In this document: piece by piece, positions 36,094-45,408 of the stretch
How positions within the stretch are numbered: position 1 is the first letter of the stretch
How the letters are laid out: each line of letters opens with the position of its first letter
Assembly (NCBI RefSeq): GCF_011682145.1
Contig: NZ_WHJH01000055.1
Location: 1 to 48,064, forward strand
Reading direction: 5' to 3'
From: Massilia mucilaginosa
GTDB taxonomy: Bacteria > Pseudomonadota > Gammaproteobacteria > Burkholderiales > Burkholderiaceae_D
Length of the DNA: 48,064 nucleotides
Position numbers and translations under genes: made by a program
The notes under the pieces: model-generated
Database searches by the model: none
Told to the model about the DNA's origin: nothing
What the model saw: only the letters and a program-made list of their open reading frames with translations

Positions 36094-36132
36094 GCAGGGC
36101 GCGGGACCGGTGCCGCTGGTCCCGCGCCCTGC
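36094..36132 (-). promoter_or_regulatory. Strong hairpin between the two exbD genes
   Basis: CAGGGCGCGGGACC at 36095-36108 pairs perfectly with GGTCCCGCGCCCTG at 36118-36131. One more pair lies outside, giving a 15-bp stem and a 9-nt loop. It has no T tract, so it is more likely an mRNA-stability or partial-attenuation element within the operon than an end of transcription. Confidence 0.65.
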
Positions 36133-36143
36133 TGAAGGAGGGC

Positions 36144-36584
36144 TTAGCGGGTGTTACCAGTTTTATCTGGTGGTTCCGTAATGAAGCCGACCTTCTGAAT
36201 CCCAGCACGCTGTGCCGTGAACATCACCTTGCCGATGAACTCGTAACGCGTTTGCTGGTCGCCGCGTACGTGTACTTCAGGCTGAGGCATCTTGACGGAT
36301 TCCTTTTTCAGGAACTCGAACAGCTCGTTCGTATCGTTCAAACGGGTCTGGTTCCAGTACATGTCGCCTTCTTTATTGACGACGATGTTCACCGTGGTTG
36401 GCTTAGGTTTCAATGCCTGGTTGGTTTCTGAAGGTAACGCGATCGTTTGCAGCTTCAGAACCACCGGGCTCGTAATCAAGAAGATAATCAGCAGAACCAA
36501 CATGATGTCGACAAGCGGCGTCGTGTTGATTTCTGACATGACTGCATCTTCTTCTCCGCTATCGGAGCCGACGCTCATGGACAT
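36144..36584 (-). CDS. exbD: ExbD/TolR family biopolymer transport protein (first copy)
   Basis: The 146-aa protein begins MSMSVGSDSGEEDAVMSEIN. The membrane helix TPLVDIMLVLLIIFLIT holds the proton-carrying aspartate, and the C-terminal periplasmic domain ends with RAGIQKVGFITEPP. It starts 6 bp after exbB stops, so the pair is translated together. Its start MSMSVGS matches that of the second exbD, which points to tandem duplication followed by divergence. Confidence 0.92.
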   Translation of the reverse strand: MSMSVGSDSGEEDAVMSEINTTPLVDIMLVLLIIFLITSPVVLKLQTIALPSETNQALKPKPTTVNIVVNKEGDMYWNQTRLNDTNELFEFLKKESVKMPQPEVHVRGDQQTRYEFIGKVMFTAQRAGIQKVGFITEPPDKTGNTR

Positions 36585-36590
36585 GGTGAA

Positions 36591-37526
36591 TTATCCGATC
36601 TTTTTAGCGCCGGCAGCACGGCCAGCTTCGCTGGTCGACATCGCACCCGAAATCAGGACCGAGTGAACGTCAGCGCTGAACGAGCGGACATCTTCCATGG
36701 CCGACTTGTTACGGCGAACCAGCCAGTTGTAACCCAGAACCGCAGGAACCGCAACGAACAGACCGAACGCGGTCATGATCAGCGCTTCACCGACTGGACC
36801 TGCAACTTTATCGATCGATGCGTTACCCGACATACCGATGGCGGTCAGTGCATTGTAGATACCCCACACCGTACCGAACAGACCGATAAACGGTGCGGTC
36901 GAACCAACGGTTGCCAAGAACGACAGGCCGTCTTGCAGACGCGATTGAACTTTGTCAACAGCGCGCTGGATCGACATCGTCACCCAGGTCGACAGGTCGA
37001 TCTGCTCAAGCAGGGCGCCGTCGTGGTGATTGGTTGCCTTGGTACCGGTTTCAGCGATGAAGCGGAATGGGCTGCCTTCTTTCAGGGTAGCCGAACCAGC
37101 TGCGATCGACGATGCTTTCCAGAACTTGGCCTGGGCTTCTTTCGATTGCTTGAAAATTTTAGCCTGGTCGATCAGCTTGGTGATCAGGATGTACCACGAA
37201 CCCATGGACATCAGCGACAGGATGATCAGCGTGCCTTTGGAAACGAAGTCGCCTTCGGCCCACAGTGCTTCGATACCGTACGGGTTGTGCACCGCTTCTT
37301 TTTCGCCTTCTTTGACTGCTGGCGCTGCCGGAGCCTCAGCTGCCGGCGCTGCTGGAGCAGCCGCTTCCGGTGCTGGCGCCGCAGCTGGAGCCGCTGCGTC
37401 TGCCGCAGGGGCTGCCGCTGGAGCAGGAGCGTCAGCGAAAGCTGGTGCGGAGACCAGCGCCGAAGCTGCTGTAACCGAGAACAGGACAGCCGCCAGTGCA
37501 GCGGACAAACGGGTATTCTTAAACAT
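36591..37526 (-). CDS. exbB: ExbB/TolQ/MotA family proton channel protein
   Basis: The 311-aa protein has an N-terminal signal-like helix (SAALAAVLFSVTAASALVSAPAFA) and an Ala/Pro-rich linker to about residue 80. The ExbB core follows, with three membrane segments. Typical runs are STWVTMSIQRAVDKVQSRLQDGLSFLATVGSTAPFIGLFGTVWGIYNAL and VGEALIMTAFGLFVAVPAVLGYNWLVRR. It forms the proton channel that energises TonB. The extended N-terminus is known in some TonB-linked ExbB proteins. GGAGG lies just before the ATG. Confidence 0.93.
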   Translation of the reverse strand: MFKNTRLSAALAAVLFSVTAASALVSAPAFADAPAPAAAPAADAAAPAAAPAPEAAAPAAPAAEAPAAPAVKEGEKEAVHNPYGIEALWAEGDFVSKGTLIILSLMSMGSWYILITKLIDQAKIFKQSKEAQAKFWKASSIAAGSATLKEGSPFRFIAETGTKATNHHDGALLEQIDLSTWVTMSIQRAVDKVQSRLQDGLSFLATVGSTAPFIGLFGTVWGIYNALTAIGMSGNASIDKVAGPVGEALIMTAFGLFVAVPAVLGYNWLVRRNKSAMEDVRSFSADVHSVLISGAMSTSEAGRAAGAKKIG

Positions 37527-37614
37527 GCTTCCTCCAAATTTATAAAATAATCAGTTCGCTGAACATAATGACAACGAAAATCACAGTAGTGAGACTAAAC
37601 TGCCGCCTCGGTTC

Positions 37615-38277
37615 TTAATCCAGCGTCCAGACGTATTGCATTTGCATCCATGCTTGTTCCGGCTTGCCATCAACCATGGTTGGCTTGAACTTGCACTTTC
37701 CGATGCCTTCTTTCGCTGCCTTGTCCAGGGCGCTGAAGCCGCTCGACTTGACAATTTTCGAATCGGCGACGCGACCGTCGGTACCGATCAGGAAAGACAG
37801 GGTGACCGTGCCGGTTTCTTCGTTACGCAAGGAAGCTTTTGGGAACTCCGGTTTTGCGCAAGTGTTGAAATCGGCGACCGCAGCGATGCGGACTGGATTC
37901 GGGTTGGCCGGCGCCGGTGGCGCTGGTGGCGCAGGAGGCGCTGGACGTGGCAGTTCCGTCGTGGCCGGCTTGACATTGGTCGCCGCGGCGATCGTGTTCT
38001 GGACCGGTGGCGGCTGCTGTACGTTGACTTCGACCGGCGGAATGAACGGAGGCGGAGGCGCCTTCATTTCAGGCGGCGGCGGCGGTGGCGGAACATCCGG
38101 CGGAGGAGGCGGTTTGACCTCTTCGACAATCTTGGTTTCCACTGCTTCAGCCATTTTAGTGACCATGCGGGTACCCAGACCGCTTACGATCCCCCAAGCC
38201 ACCAACGCGTGAATAGCAATTACGACCGCAATGCCAGTGAAATTCTTCCCGGGGTTCTTATCATGCGAAAAATTCAT
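37615..38277 (-). CDS. tonB: TonB energy transducer
   Basis: The 220-aa protein has a short cytoplasmic start (MNFSHDKNPGKN), one membrane helix (FTGIAVVIAIHALVAWGIVSGLG), and a proline-rich periplasmic rod (EEVKPPPPPDVPPPPPPPEMK, then APPPPFIPPVEV). A C-terminal TonB domain has CAKPEFPKASLRNEETGTVTLSFLIGTDGRV and ends in MQMQYVWTLD. It passes energy to outer-membrane receptors for siderophores and vitamins. The ATG at 38277 has GGAG upstream; an earlier in-frame TTG is less likely. It is the first gene of the operon. A TATAAT-like -10 lies about 90 bp upstream (38366-38371). Confidence 0.93.
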   Translation of the reverse strand: MNFSHDKNPGKNFTGIAVVIAIHALVAWGIVSGLGTRMVTKMAEAVETKIVEEVKPPPPPDVPPPPPPPEMKAPPPPFIPPVEVNVQQPPPVQNTIAAATNVKPATTELPRPAPPAPPAPPAPANPNPVRIAAVADFNTCAKPEFPKASLRNEETGTVTLSFLIGTDGRVADSKIVKSSGFSALDKAAKEGIGKCKFKPTMVDGKPEQAWMQMQYVWTLD

Positions 38278-38924
38278 GCCTGCTTTCTCCAATACCAACT
38301 CTTTTTGTTGCTACTAAACCCACAAAACACGACAAGACCTTGAGCCGCATCCGGGACGTCGGCGAATTATACCTACGAATCCTTTTTTTACCATACATTT
38401 TTACGGCGCCAAACCGGGTCGATTCAGAGCGTGAAAACGATTGTCAAAGGCCTCGCTAGAGCCATGACCTGCATCTTCCGGTAAAAAAAGCAATACTAAA
38501 ATGCTACGTCATGTGAAGGGCATGCTAAAACGTAGAAAATGCATGGAACAATCGATTGAACCCGTTGTTTCTTACACTTTGCTGACACTCCGCCAAATAA
38601 CATTCGACCCCGCCGTGGCGATTATGCTAACTATAGCTAGTTTCAGTCATGGGGGGCGTACTGTTGAAAGCCACGGTTGCGCATCCGGGAACTTGCTGTC
38701 GAAAGGCTGGCTGCGCAGCGCCGGAATGGTCGTCATCGCGGGGATGCCGGACCAGTCTGGCGCGCCAAGCTATGCGCCTGGCTAATGACTGTCATCACGT
38801 CAGCAATATAGCATATTGATGCGCGCGTACCAGTCTTTTTTGCGCGGACATGGACGATTCTGTTGCGCTCATCTGGTAGGGCCGGGTGGAGCGCCCGGCA
38901 GCCGGCCTTGCGCCGGCCCGCTCG
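38278..38924. other. 647-bp intergenic region between spoVR and tonB
   Basis: The right end (38880-38930) has two GC-rich hairpins, GCCGGG/CCCGGC and CCGG/CCGG, just past the spoVR stop, which may end that operon. The left end holds the tonB promoter region, with TATAAT on the minus strand at 38371-38366. An open frame at 38501-38785 has no ribosome site and non-typical composition and is not called. No Fur box was seen before tonB. The remainder shows nothing recognisable. Confidence 0.5.
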
Positions 38925-40451
38925 CTAAGGACGATTGCGCTTTTCGCGCTTGCATTCGAGGCTGCTGAGGATGTTCCCGGAAGGGTCGACCGTGTCCAGA
39001 TGGACGTCGAAGCCCCACAGGCGCGCGACGTGCTTGAGCACTTCCTGGGCGTGCTGGTTGAGCGGACGGCGCTGGAACTGGGTGTGGCGCAAGGTCAGGG
39101 CCCGGTCGTCGCGCGTGTTCACTTGCCAGACCTGGATGTTGGGTTCGCGGTTGCCCAGGTTGTACTGTTCGGCCAGCTGCTGGCGCACGTAGCGGTAGCC
39201 GCGCTCGTCGTGGATGGCCGAGATGGTCAGCTTCTCGTTCTTGTCGTCGTCGAGCACGGCGAAGAAGTGGAAGTCGCGGATCAGTTTCGGTGAGAGGTAT
39301 TGGGCAATGAAACTTTCGTCTTTGAAATTTCGCATCGCAAAGTCGAGCGCCACCCGCCAGTCGGTGCCGGCGATCGCGGGAAACCAGTCGCGGTCTTCCT
39401 GGGTCGGGTTCTCGCAGATGCGGCGGATATCGCTCATCATGGCGAAGCCCAGCGCGTACGGATTGATGCCGCTGTAGTACTGGCTGGTGGCGGGCGGCTG
39501 ATAGACGACGTTGGTGTGGCTCTGCAAGAACTCCATCATGAAGCCGTCGCCGACGATGCCCTCCTTATATAGTTCCTGCAAGATCGTGTAGTGCCAGAAG
39601 GTGGCCCAGCCTTCGTTCATCACCTGGGTCTGGCGCTGCGGATAAAAATACTGGGAAATCTTGCGCGTGATGCGGACCATTTCGCGCTGCCATGGTTCGA
39701 GCAGCGGCGCATATTTTTCGATGAAGTACAGCAGGTTTTCCTCGGGCTCGGGCGGGAAGCGCGGGATCGCCACGTCGGCCGCTTCTTCGTCGCGCCGCGG
39801 CACGGTGCGCCACAGGGCGTTGACCTGCGACTGGGCATATTCTTCGCGTTCTTTTTGGCGCGCATTTTCTTGCGCCAAGGACAGCTTGGCCGGACGCTTG
39901 TAGCGGTCCACGCCGTAGTTCTGCAGCGCATGGCAGGAGTCGAGCAGCAGCTCGACCGCGTCGATACCGTGGCGCTGTTCGCACTCGGCAATGTAGTTCT
40001 TGGCGAACACCATATAGTCGACAATCGCGTCGGCATCGGTCCAGGTGCGGAACAGGTAATTGCCTTTGAAAAATGAATTGTGCCCGTAGGCAGCATGGGC
40101 GATCACCAGCGCCTGCATGGTCAGGCTGTTCTCTTCCATCAGGTAGGCGATGCAGGGATTCGAGTTGATGACGATCTCGTACGCCAGGCCCATCTGGCCG
40201 CGCTTGTAGCTCTTTTCGGTGGACAGGAAATGCTTGCCGAAAGACCAGTGGTTGTACGAAACCGGCATGCCGACCGAGGTGTAGGCATCCATCATCTGCT
40301 CGGCGGTGATGATCTCGAGCTGGTTGGGGTAGGTGTCGAGGCCGAAGTTCCTGGCGACACGGCGGATTTCTTCGTGCGCGTGCTCGATCAGGTCGAAAGT
40401 CCATTCCGACTGTTCGGGCAGGGCGCGCGGGTGTTTGGGGTCTCTTGGCAT
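38925..40451 (-). CDS. spoVR: SpoVR family protein
   Basis: The 508-aa cytoplasmic protein starts MPRDPKHPRALPEQSEWTFDLIEHAHEEIRRVA. Family runs present include SYNHWSFGKHFLSTEKSYKRGQMGLAYEIVINSNPCIAYLMEEN, IAHAAYGHNSFFKGNYLF, and MNEGWATFWHYTILQEL. SpoVR (YcgB in E. coli) has no firmly known activity; in Bacillus it affects spore cortex. It is co-transcribed with prkA and yeaH across bacteria and induced under starvation. AGGAG lies upstream of the start. It is last of the three-gene module, 30 bp after the DUF444 gene. Confidence 0.94.
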   Translation of the reverse strand: MPRDPKHPRALPEQSEWTFDLIEHAHEEIRRVARNFGLDTYPNQLEIITAEQMMDAYTSVGMPVSYNHWSFGKHFLSTEKSYKRGQMGLAYEIVINSNPCIAYLMEENSLTMQALVIAHAAYGHNSFFKGNYLFRTWTDADAIVDYMVFAKNYIAECEQRHGIDAVELLLDSCHALQNYGVDRYKRPAKLSLAQENARQKEREEYAQSQVNALWRTVPRRDEEAADVAIPRFPPEPEENLLYFIEKYAPLLEPWQREMVRITRKISQYFYPQRQTQVMNEGWATFWHYTILQELYKEGIVGDGFMMEFLQSHTNVVYQPPATSQYYSGINPYALGFAMMSDIRRICENPTQEDRDWFPAIAGTDWRVALDFAMRNFKDESFIAQYLSPKLIRDFHFFAVLDDDKNEKLTISAIHDERGYRYVRQQLAEQYNLGNREPNIQVWQVNTRDDRALTLRHTQFQRRPLNQHAQEVLKHVARLWGFDVHLDTVDPSGNILSSLECKREKRNRP

Positions 40452-40481
40452 GGCTGTGCTCTCCTGGTGCCGGCGAGTTGC

Positions 40482-41750
40482 TTATTTCGGTTGCTTCTTG
40501 AATAGTTCACGGAAGACCGGATAGATATCGGCCGGCGTGACGATTTTTTGCATCGCAAAGTTCGGATGGTGGTCCGATACTTCGGCGTACTGCTCCCACA
40601 GGTTCTGCGGCGGGCCGTCGGTGATTTCCACATACGTGTAGTACTGGACCGCCGGCATGATGGTATTGATCAGCAACTGCTTGCACAGCACCGAGTCGTT
40701 GTCCCAGTTGTCGCCGTCCGAGGCTTGCGCGACGTAGCTGTTCCACTCGCCGCTGCCGTAGCGCTCGCCGATGACCTTGGTCAACAGGTGCAGCGCCGAC
40801 GACACCACGGTGCCGCCCGATTCGCGCGAATGGAAAAATTCTTCCTCGTCCACTTCGGACGCGGCCGTGTGGTGGCGGATGAACACCACCTCGATCTTGT
40901 CGTAGGCGCGTTTCAGGAACAGGTACAGCAGGATGAAAAAGCGCTTGGCGGTATCTTTGCGGCTCTCGTCCATCGAGCCCGACACGTCCATGATGCAGAA
41001 CATCACGGCCTGGGTCATCGGCTTGGGCACCTTGATGCGGTTGCTGTAGCGCAGGTCGAACGGATCGATGAAGGGAATCGCCAGCAGCTTGGTGTGCAGG
41101 TGATGGATCAGGCGCTTGAGCTCGACCACGCGAGGATCGTCGAGCGGCGTGCCTTCTTCGAGCAGCGCGATCAGTTCGTTCTCGGCCTCCAGCACCGCCT
41201 TGCGCGAGCTGCCGCCGACCGCGATGCGCCGTCCCAGCGCTCCGCGCAGCGAGCGCAGCACGTGAATGTTGGACGGCGTGCCCGACATATTGTAGCCGGC
41301 GCGCTGGTTCTTGAATTCGGTGGTGGCGGTCAGCTGGGTCTTGACCATGTTGGGCAATTCCAGGTCTTCGAAGAAGTAATTCATGAATTCTTCGCGCGAG
41401 AGCTCGAAGATGAAATCGTCTTCCGATTGCTGGTCGCTGTTGCCCGCCTTGCCGCGCCCGGCGCCGCCGCCGCCCTTGGGCCGGTTGAATTGATCGCCTT
41501 TTTGATATTCCTTGTTGCCGGGGTTGATGGTTTCCCACACGCCACCGTGGGCGTGGCCGAAATTCGGCTCGTTCACATCCTTGACGGGAATCGATACCTT
41601 CTCGCCATTCTCGATATCGGTGATCGAGCGGCCCTTGATGGCCCGCCCGACAGCGTCCTTGATCTGGCTTTTGTATCGCCGCAAGAAGCGCTCTCGGTTG
41701 ATCGCAGACTTGTTCTTGCCTTGCAAGCGTCGGTCGATGAGGTAAGTCAA
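40482..41750 (-). CDS. yeaH: YeaH/YhbH family (DUF444) VWA-like protein
   Basis: The 422-aa protein begins MTYLIDRRLQGKNKSAINRERFLRRYKSQIKDAV, as YeaH does. The start codon is TTG, supported by a perfect AGGAGG 6 nt upstream. A glycine-rich stretch lies near residue 90-105 (PKGGGGAGRGKAG). The von Willebrand A-like domain has a metal-site-like MDVSGSMDESRKDTAKRFF near 245-263 and a late EITDGPPQNLWEQY. The protein works with PrkA kinase in stationary-phase and nitrogen-starvation responses; its biochemical role is not settled. It lies between prkA (88 bp) and spoVR. Confidence 0.93.
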   Translation of the reverse strand: MTYLIDRRLQGKNKSAINRERFLRRYKSQIKDAVGRAIKGRSITDIENGEKVSIPVKDVNEPNFGHAHGGVWETINPGNKEYQKGDQFNRPKGGGGAGRGKAGNSDQQSEDDFIFELSREEFMNYFFEDLELPNMVKTQLTATTEFKNQRAGYNMSGTPSNIHVLRSLRGALGRRIAVGGSSRKAVLEAENELIALLEEGTPLDDPRVVELKRLIHHLHTKLLAIPFIDPFDLRYSNRIKVPKPMTQAVMFCIMDVSGSMDESRKDTAKRFFILLYLFLKRAYDKIEVVFIRHHTAASEVDEEEFFHSRESGGTVVSSALHLLTKVIGERYGSGEWNSYVAQASDGDNWDNDSVLCKQLLINTIMPAVQYYTYVEITDGPPQNLWEQYAEVSDHHPNFAMQKIVTPADIYPVFRELFKKQPK

Positions 41751-41838
41751 AACGGGCCTCCTGCTTCAAATCCTGTTTGCGCCCGGGCAAGCGCCGTAGC
41801 GTGCCGGGCGGACCGCGACGGCCCGCTATCCGGCCGCC

Positions 41839-43761
41839 TTACGACGACTTGCGCACGCGCAGATACCATTCGCACAGCAGGCGCACCTGCTTGGCGGTGT
41901 AACCCTTATCCACCATGCGCGCCACGAAGTCGGCGTGCTTGTTCGCATCCTCGGCACTGGCCTTGGCATTGAACGAAATGACCGGCAGCAGTTCCTCGGT
42001 ATTCGAGAACATCTTCTTCTCGATCACGGTGCGGAACTTTTCATAACTGGTCCAGGCCGGATTCTTGCCGCCGTTGGTGGCGCGGGCGCGCAAGCCGAAG
42101 TTGACGATCTCGTTGCGGAAATCCTTCGGGTTGCTGATCCCGGCCGGCTTCTCGATCTTTTCCAGCTCGTTGTTGAGCGAATCGCGGTCGAAACTCTCGC
42201 CGGTGTCGGGATCGCGGAATTCCTGGTCCTGGATCCAGAAGTCGGCGAAGGTCACATAGCGGTCGAAAATGTTCTGGCCGTATTCGGAATAGCTTTCCAG
42301 GTAGGCGGTCTGGATTTCCTTGCCGATGAATTCGACATAGCGCTGCGCCAGGTGCTCCTTGATATACGAGAAGTAGCGCTGCTCGGTTTCGGGCGGGAAC
42401 TGCTCGCGCTCGATCTGCTGTTCCAGCACATACAGCAGGTGCACCGGATTGGCCGCCACTTCGGTATTGTCGAAGTTGAAGACCTTGGACAGGATCTTGA
42501 AGGCGAAGCGGGTCGAGAGCCCGTTCATGCCTTCGTCCACCCCGGCGTAATCGACATACTCGTGCATCGACTTGGCCTTGGGATCGGTGTCCTTCAGGTT
42601 TTCGCCATCGTAGACCAGCATTTTGGAGAAGACGCTCGAGTTTTCCGGGTCCTTCAGGCGCGACAGGATCGCGAACTGCGCCATCATCTTCATGGTGCCG
42701 GGCGCGCACGGCGCCTGCTCCAGCGAGGAATTGCGGATCAGCTTGTCGTAGATCTTGATCTCGTCGGACACGCGCAGGCAGTACGGCACCTTGACGATGT
42801 AAATCCGGTCGAGGAAGGCTTCGTTGTTGCGGTTGTTGCGGAAGGTTTTCCACTCCGACTCGTTCGAGTGCGCCAGGATGATGCCGTCGAAAGGAATCGC
42901 GCCGAAGCCCTCGGTCCCCTTGTAATTGCCTTCCTGGGTGGCGGTCAGCAGCGGATGGAGCACCTTGATCGGCGCCTTGAACATCTCGACGAATTCCATC
43001 AGCCCCTGGTTGGCCAGGCACAGGCCGCCCGAATAGCTGTAGGCGTCCGGATCGTCCTGGGCATAATCTTCGAGCTTGCGGATATCGACCTTGCCTACCA
43101 GCGAAGAAATATCCTGGTTATTCTCGTCGCCCGGTTCGGTCTTGGAAATGGCGATCTGCTTGAGCACCGAGGGATAGCGCTTGACCACGCGGAACTGGTT
43201 GATATCGCCATTGAATTCGTGCAGGCGCTTGACCGCCCACGGGCTCGGGATGGTGCGCAGGTAGCGCCGCGGAATGCCGTAATCTTCTTCGAGGATGACG
43301 CCGTCTTCTTCCTCGTTGAACAGGCCGAGCGGCGATTCGTTCACCGGCGAACCTTTCAGCGCATAGAAGGGCACCTGTTCCATCAGTACCTTGAGCTTTT
43401 CGGCGATCGACGACTTGCCGCCCCCGACCGGGCCGAGCAGATACAGGATCTGCTTGCGTTCTTCCAGCCCCTGCGCCGCATGGCGGAAGTACGACACCAC
43501 CTGCTCGATGACTTCTTCGGTGCCGTAGAAATCGCGGAAGGCCGGATAAATCTTGATGACCTTATTGGCGAAGATGCGCGACAGGCGCGTGTCGTTGCGC
43601 GTGTCCACCAGGGTCGGCTCGCCGATCGCCGCCAGCATGCGTTCGGGCGCGCTGGCGTACGTCAGCTTGTCCTTTTTGCACAGTGCCAGATACTCAGAGA
43701 GGGAATACTCCTCTTCGCGGGTACGCTCGTAGCGAGCTGCGTAGTTGTCAAAAATGGTCAT
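41839..43761 (-). CDS. prkA: PrkA family serine protein kinase (YeaG)
   Basis: The 640-aa protein has an AAA-type ATPase core with Walker A GPVGGGKSS at 110-118 and a later IILAHSNESEWKTFRNNRNNEAFLDRIYIVKVPY region. A C-terminal PrkA domain carries WTSYEKFRTVIEKKMFSNTEELLPVISF. PrkA/YeaG is active in starvation stress; some members have been reported as AAA proteases rather than kinases, so the activity here is open. AAGGA precedes the start. It is first in prkA-yeaH-spoVR, transcribed leftward from the 600-bp gap. Confidence 0.95.
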   Translation of the reverse strand: MTIFDNYAARYERTREEEYSLSEYLALCKKDKLTYASAPERMLAAIGEPTLVDTRNDTRLSRIFANKVIKIYPAFRDFYGTEEVIEQVVSYFRHAAQGLEERKQILYLLGPVGGGKSSIAEKLKVLMEQVPFYALKGSPVNESPLGLFNEEEDGVILEEDYGIPRRYLRTIPSPWAVKRLHEFNGDINQFRVVKRYPSVLKQIAISKTEPGDENNQDISSLVGKVDIRKLEDYAQDDPDAYSYSGGLCLANQGLMEFVEMFKAPIKVLHPLLTATQEGNYKGTEGFGAIPFDGIILAHSNESEWKTFRNNRNNEAFLDRIYIVKVPYCLRVSDEIKIYDKLIRNSSLEQAPCAPGTMKMMAQFAILSRLKDPENSSVFSKMLVYDGENLKDTDPKAKSMHEYVDYAGVDEGMNGLSTRFAFKILSKVFNFDNTEVAANPVHLLYVLEQQIEREQFPPETEQRYFSYIKEHLAQRYVEFIGKEIQTAYLESYSEYGQNIFDRYVTFADFWIQDQEFRDPDTGESFDRDSLNNELEKIEKPAGISNPKDFRNEIVNFGLRARATNGGKNPAWTSYEKFRTVIEKKMFSNTEELLPVISFNAKASAEDANKHADFVARMVDKGYTAKQVRLLCEWYLRVRKSS

Positions 43762-45390
<1,629 letters not shown>

Positions 45391-45408
45391 CAGACTGCCC
45401 ACCCCGCC

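Noticed and set aside
38278-38500. Fur box upstream of tonB
   Set aside because: Expected for a TonB operon, but no sequence close to the box found at 14702 was seen here.
38501-38785. 94-codon frame in the gap before tonB
   Set aside because: No ribosome site, no recognisable domain, unlike its neighbours in codon use.
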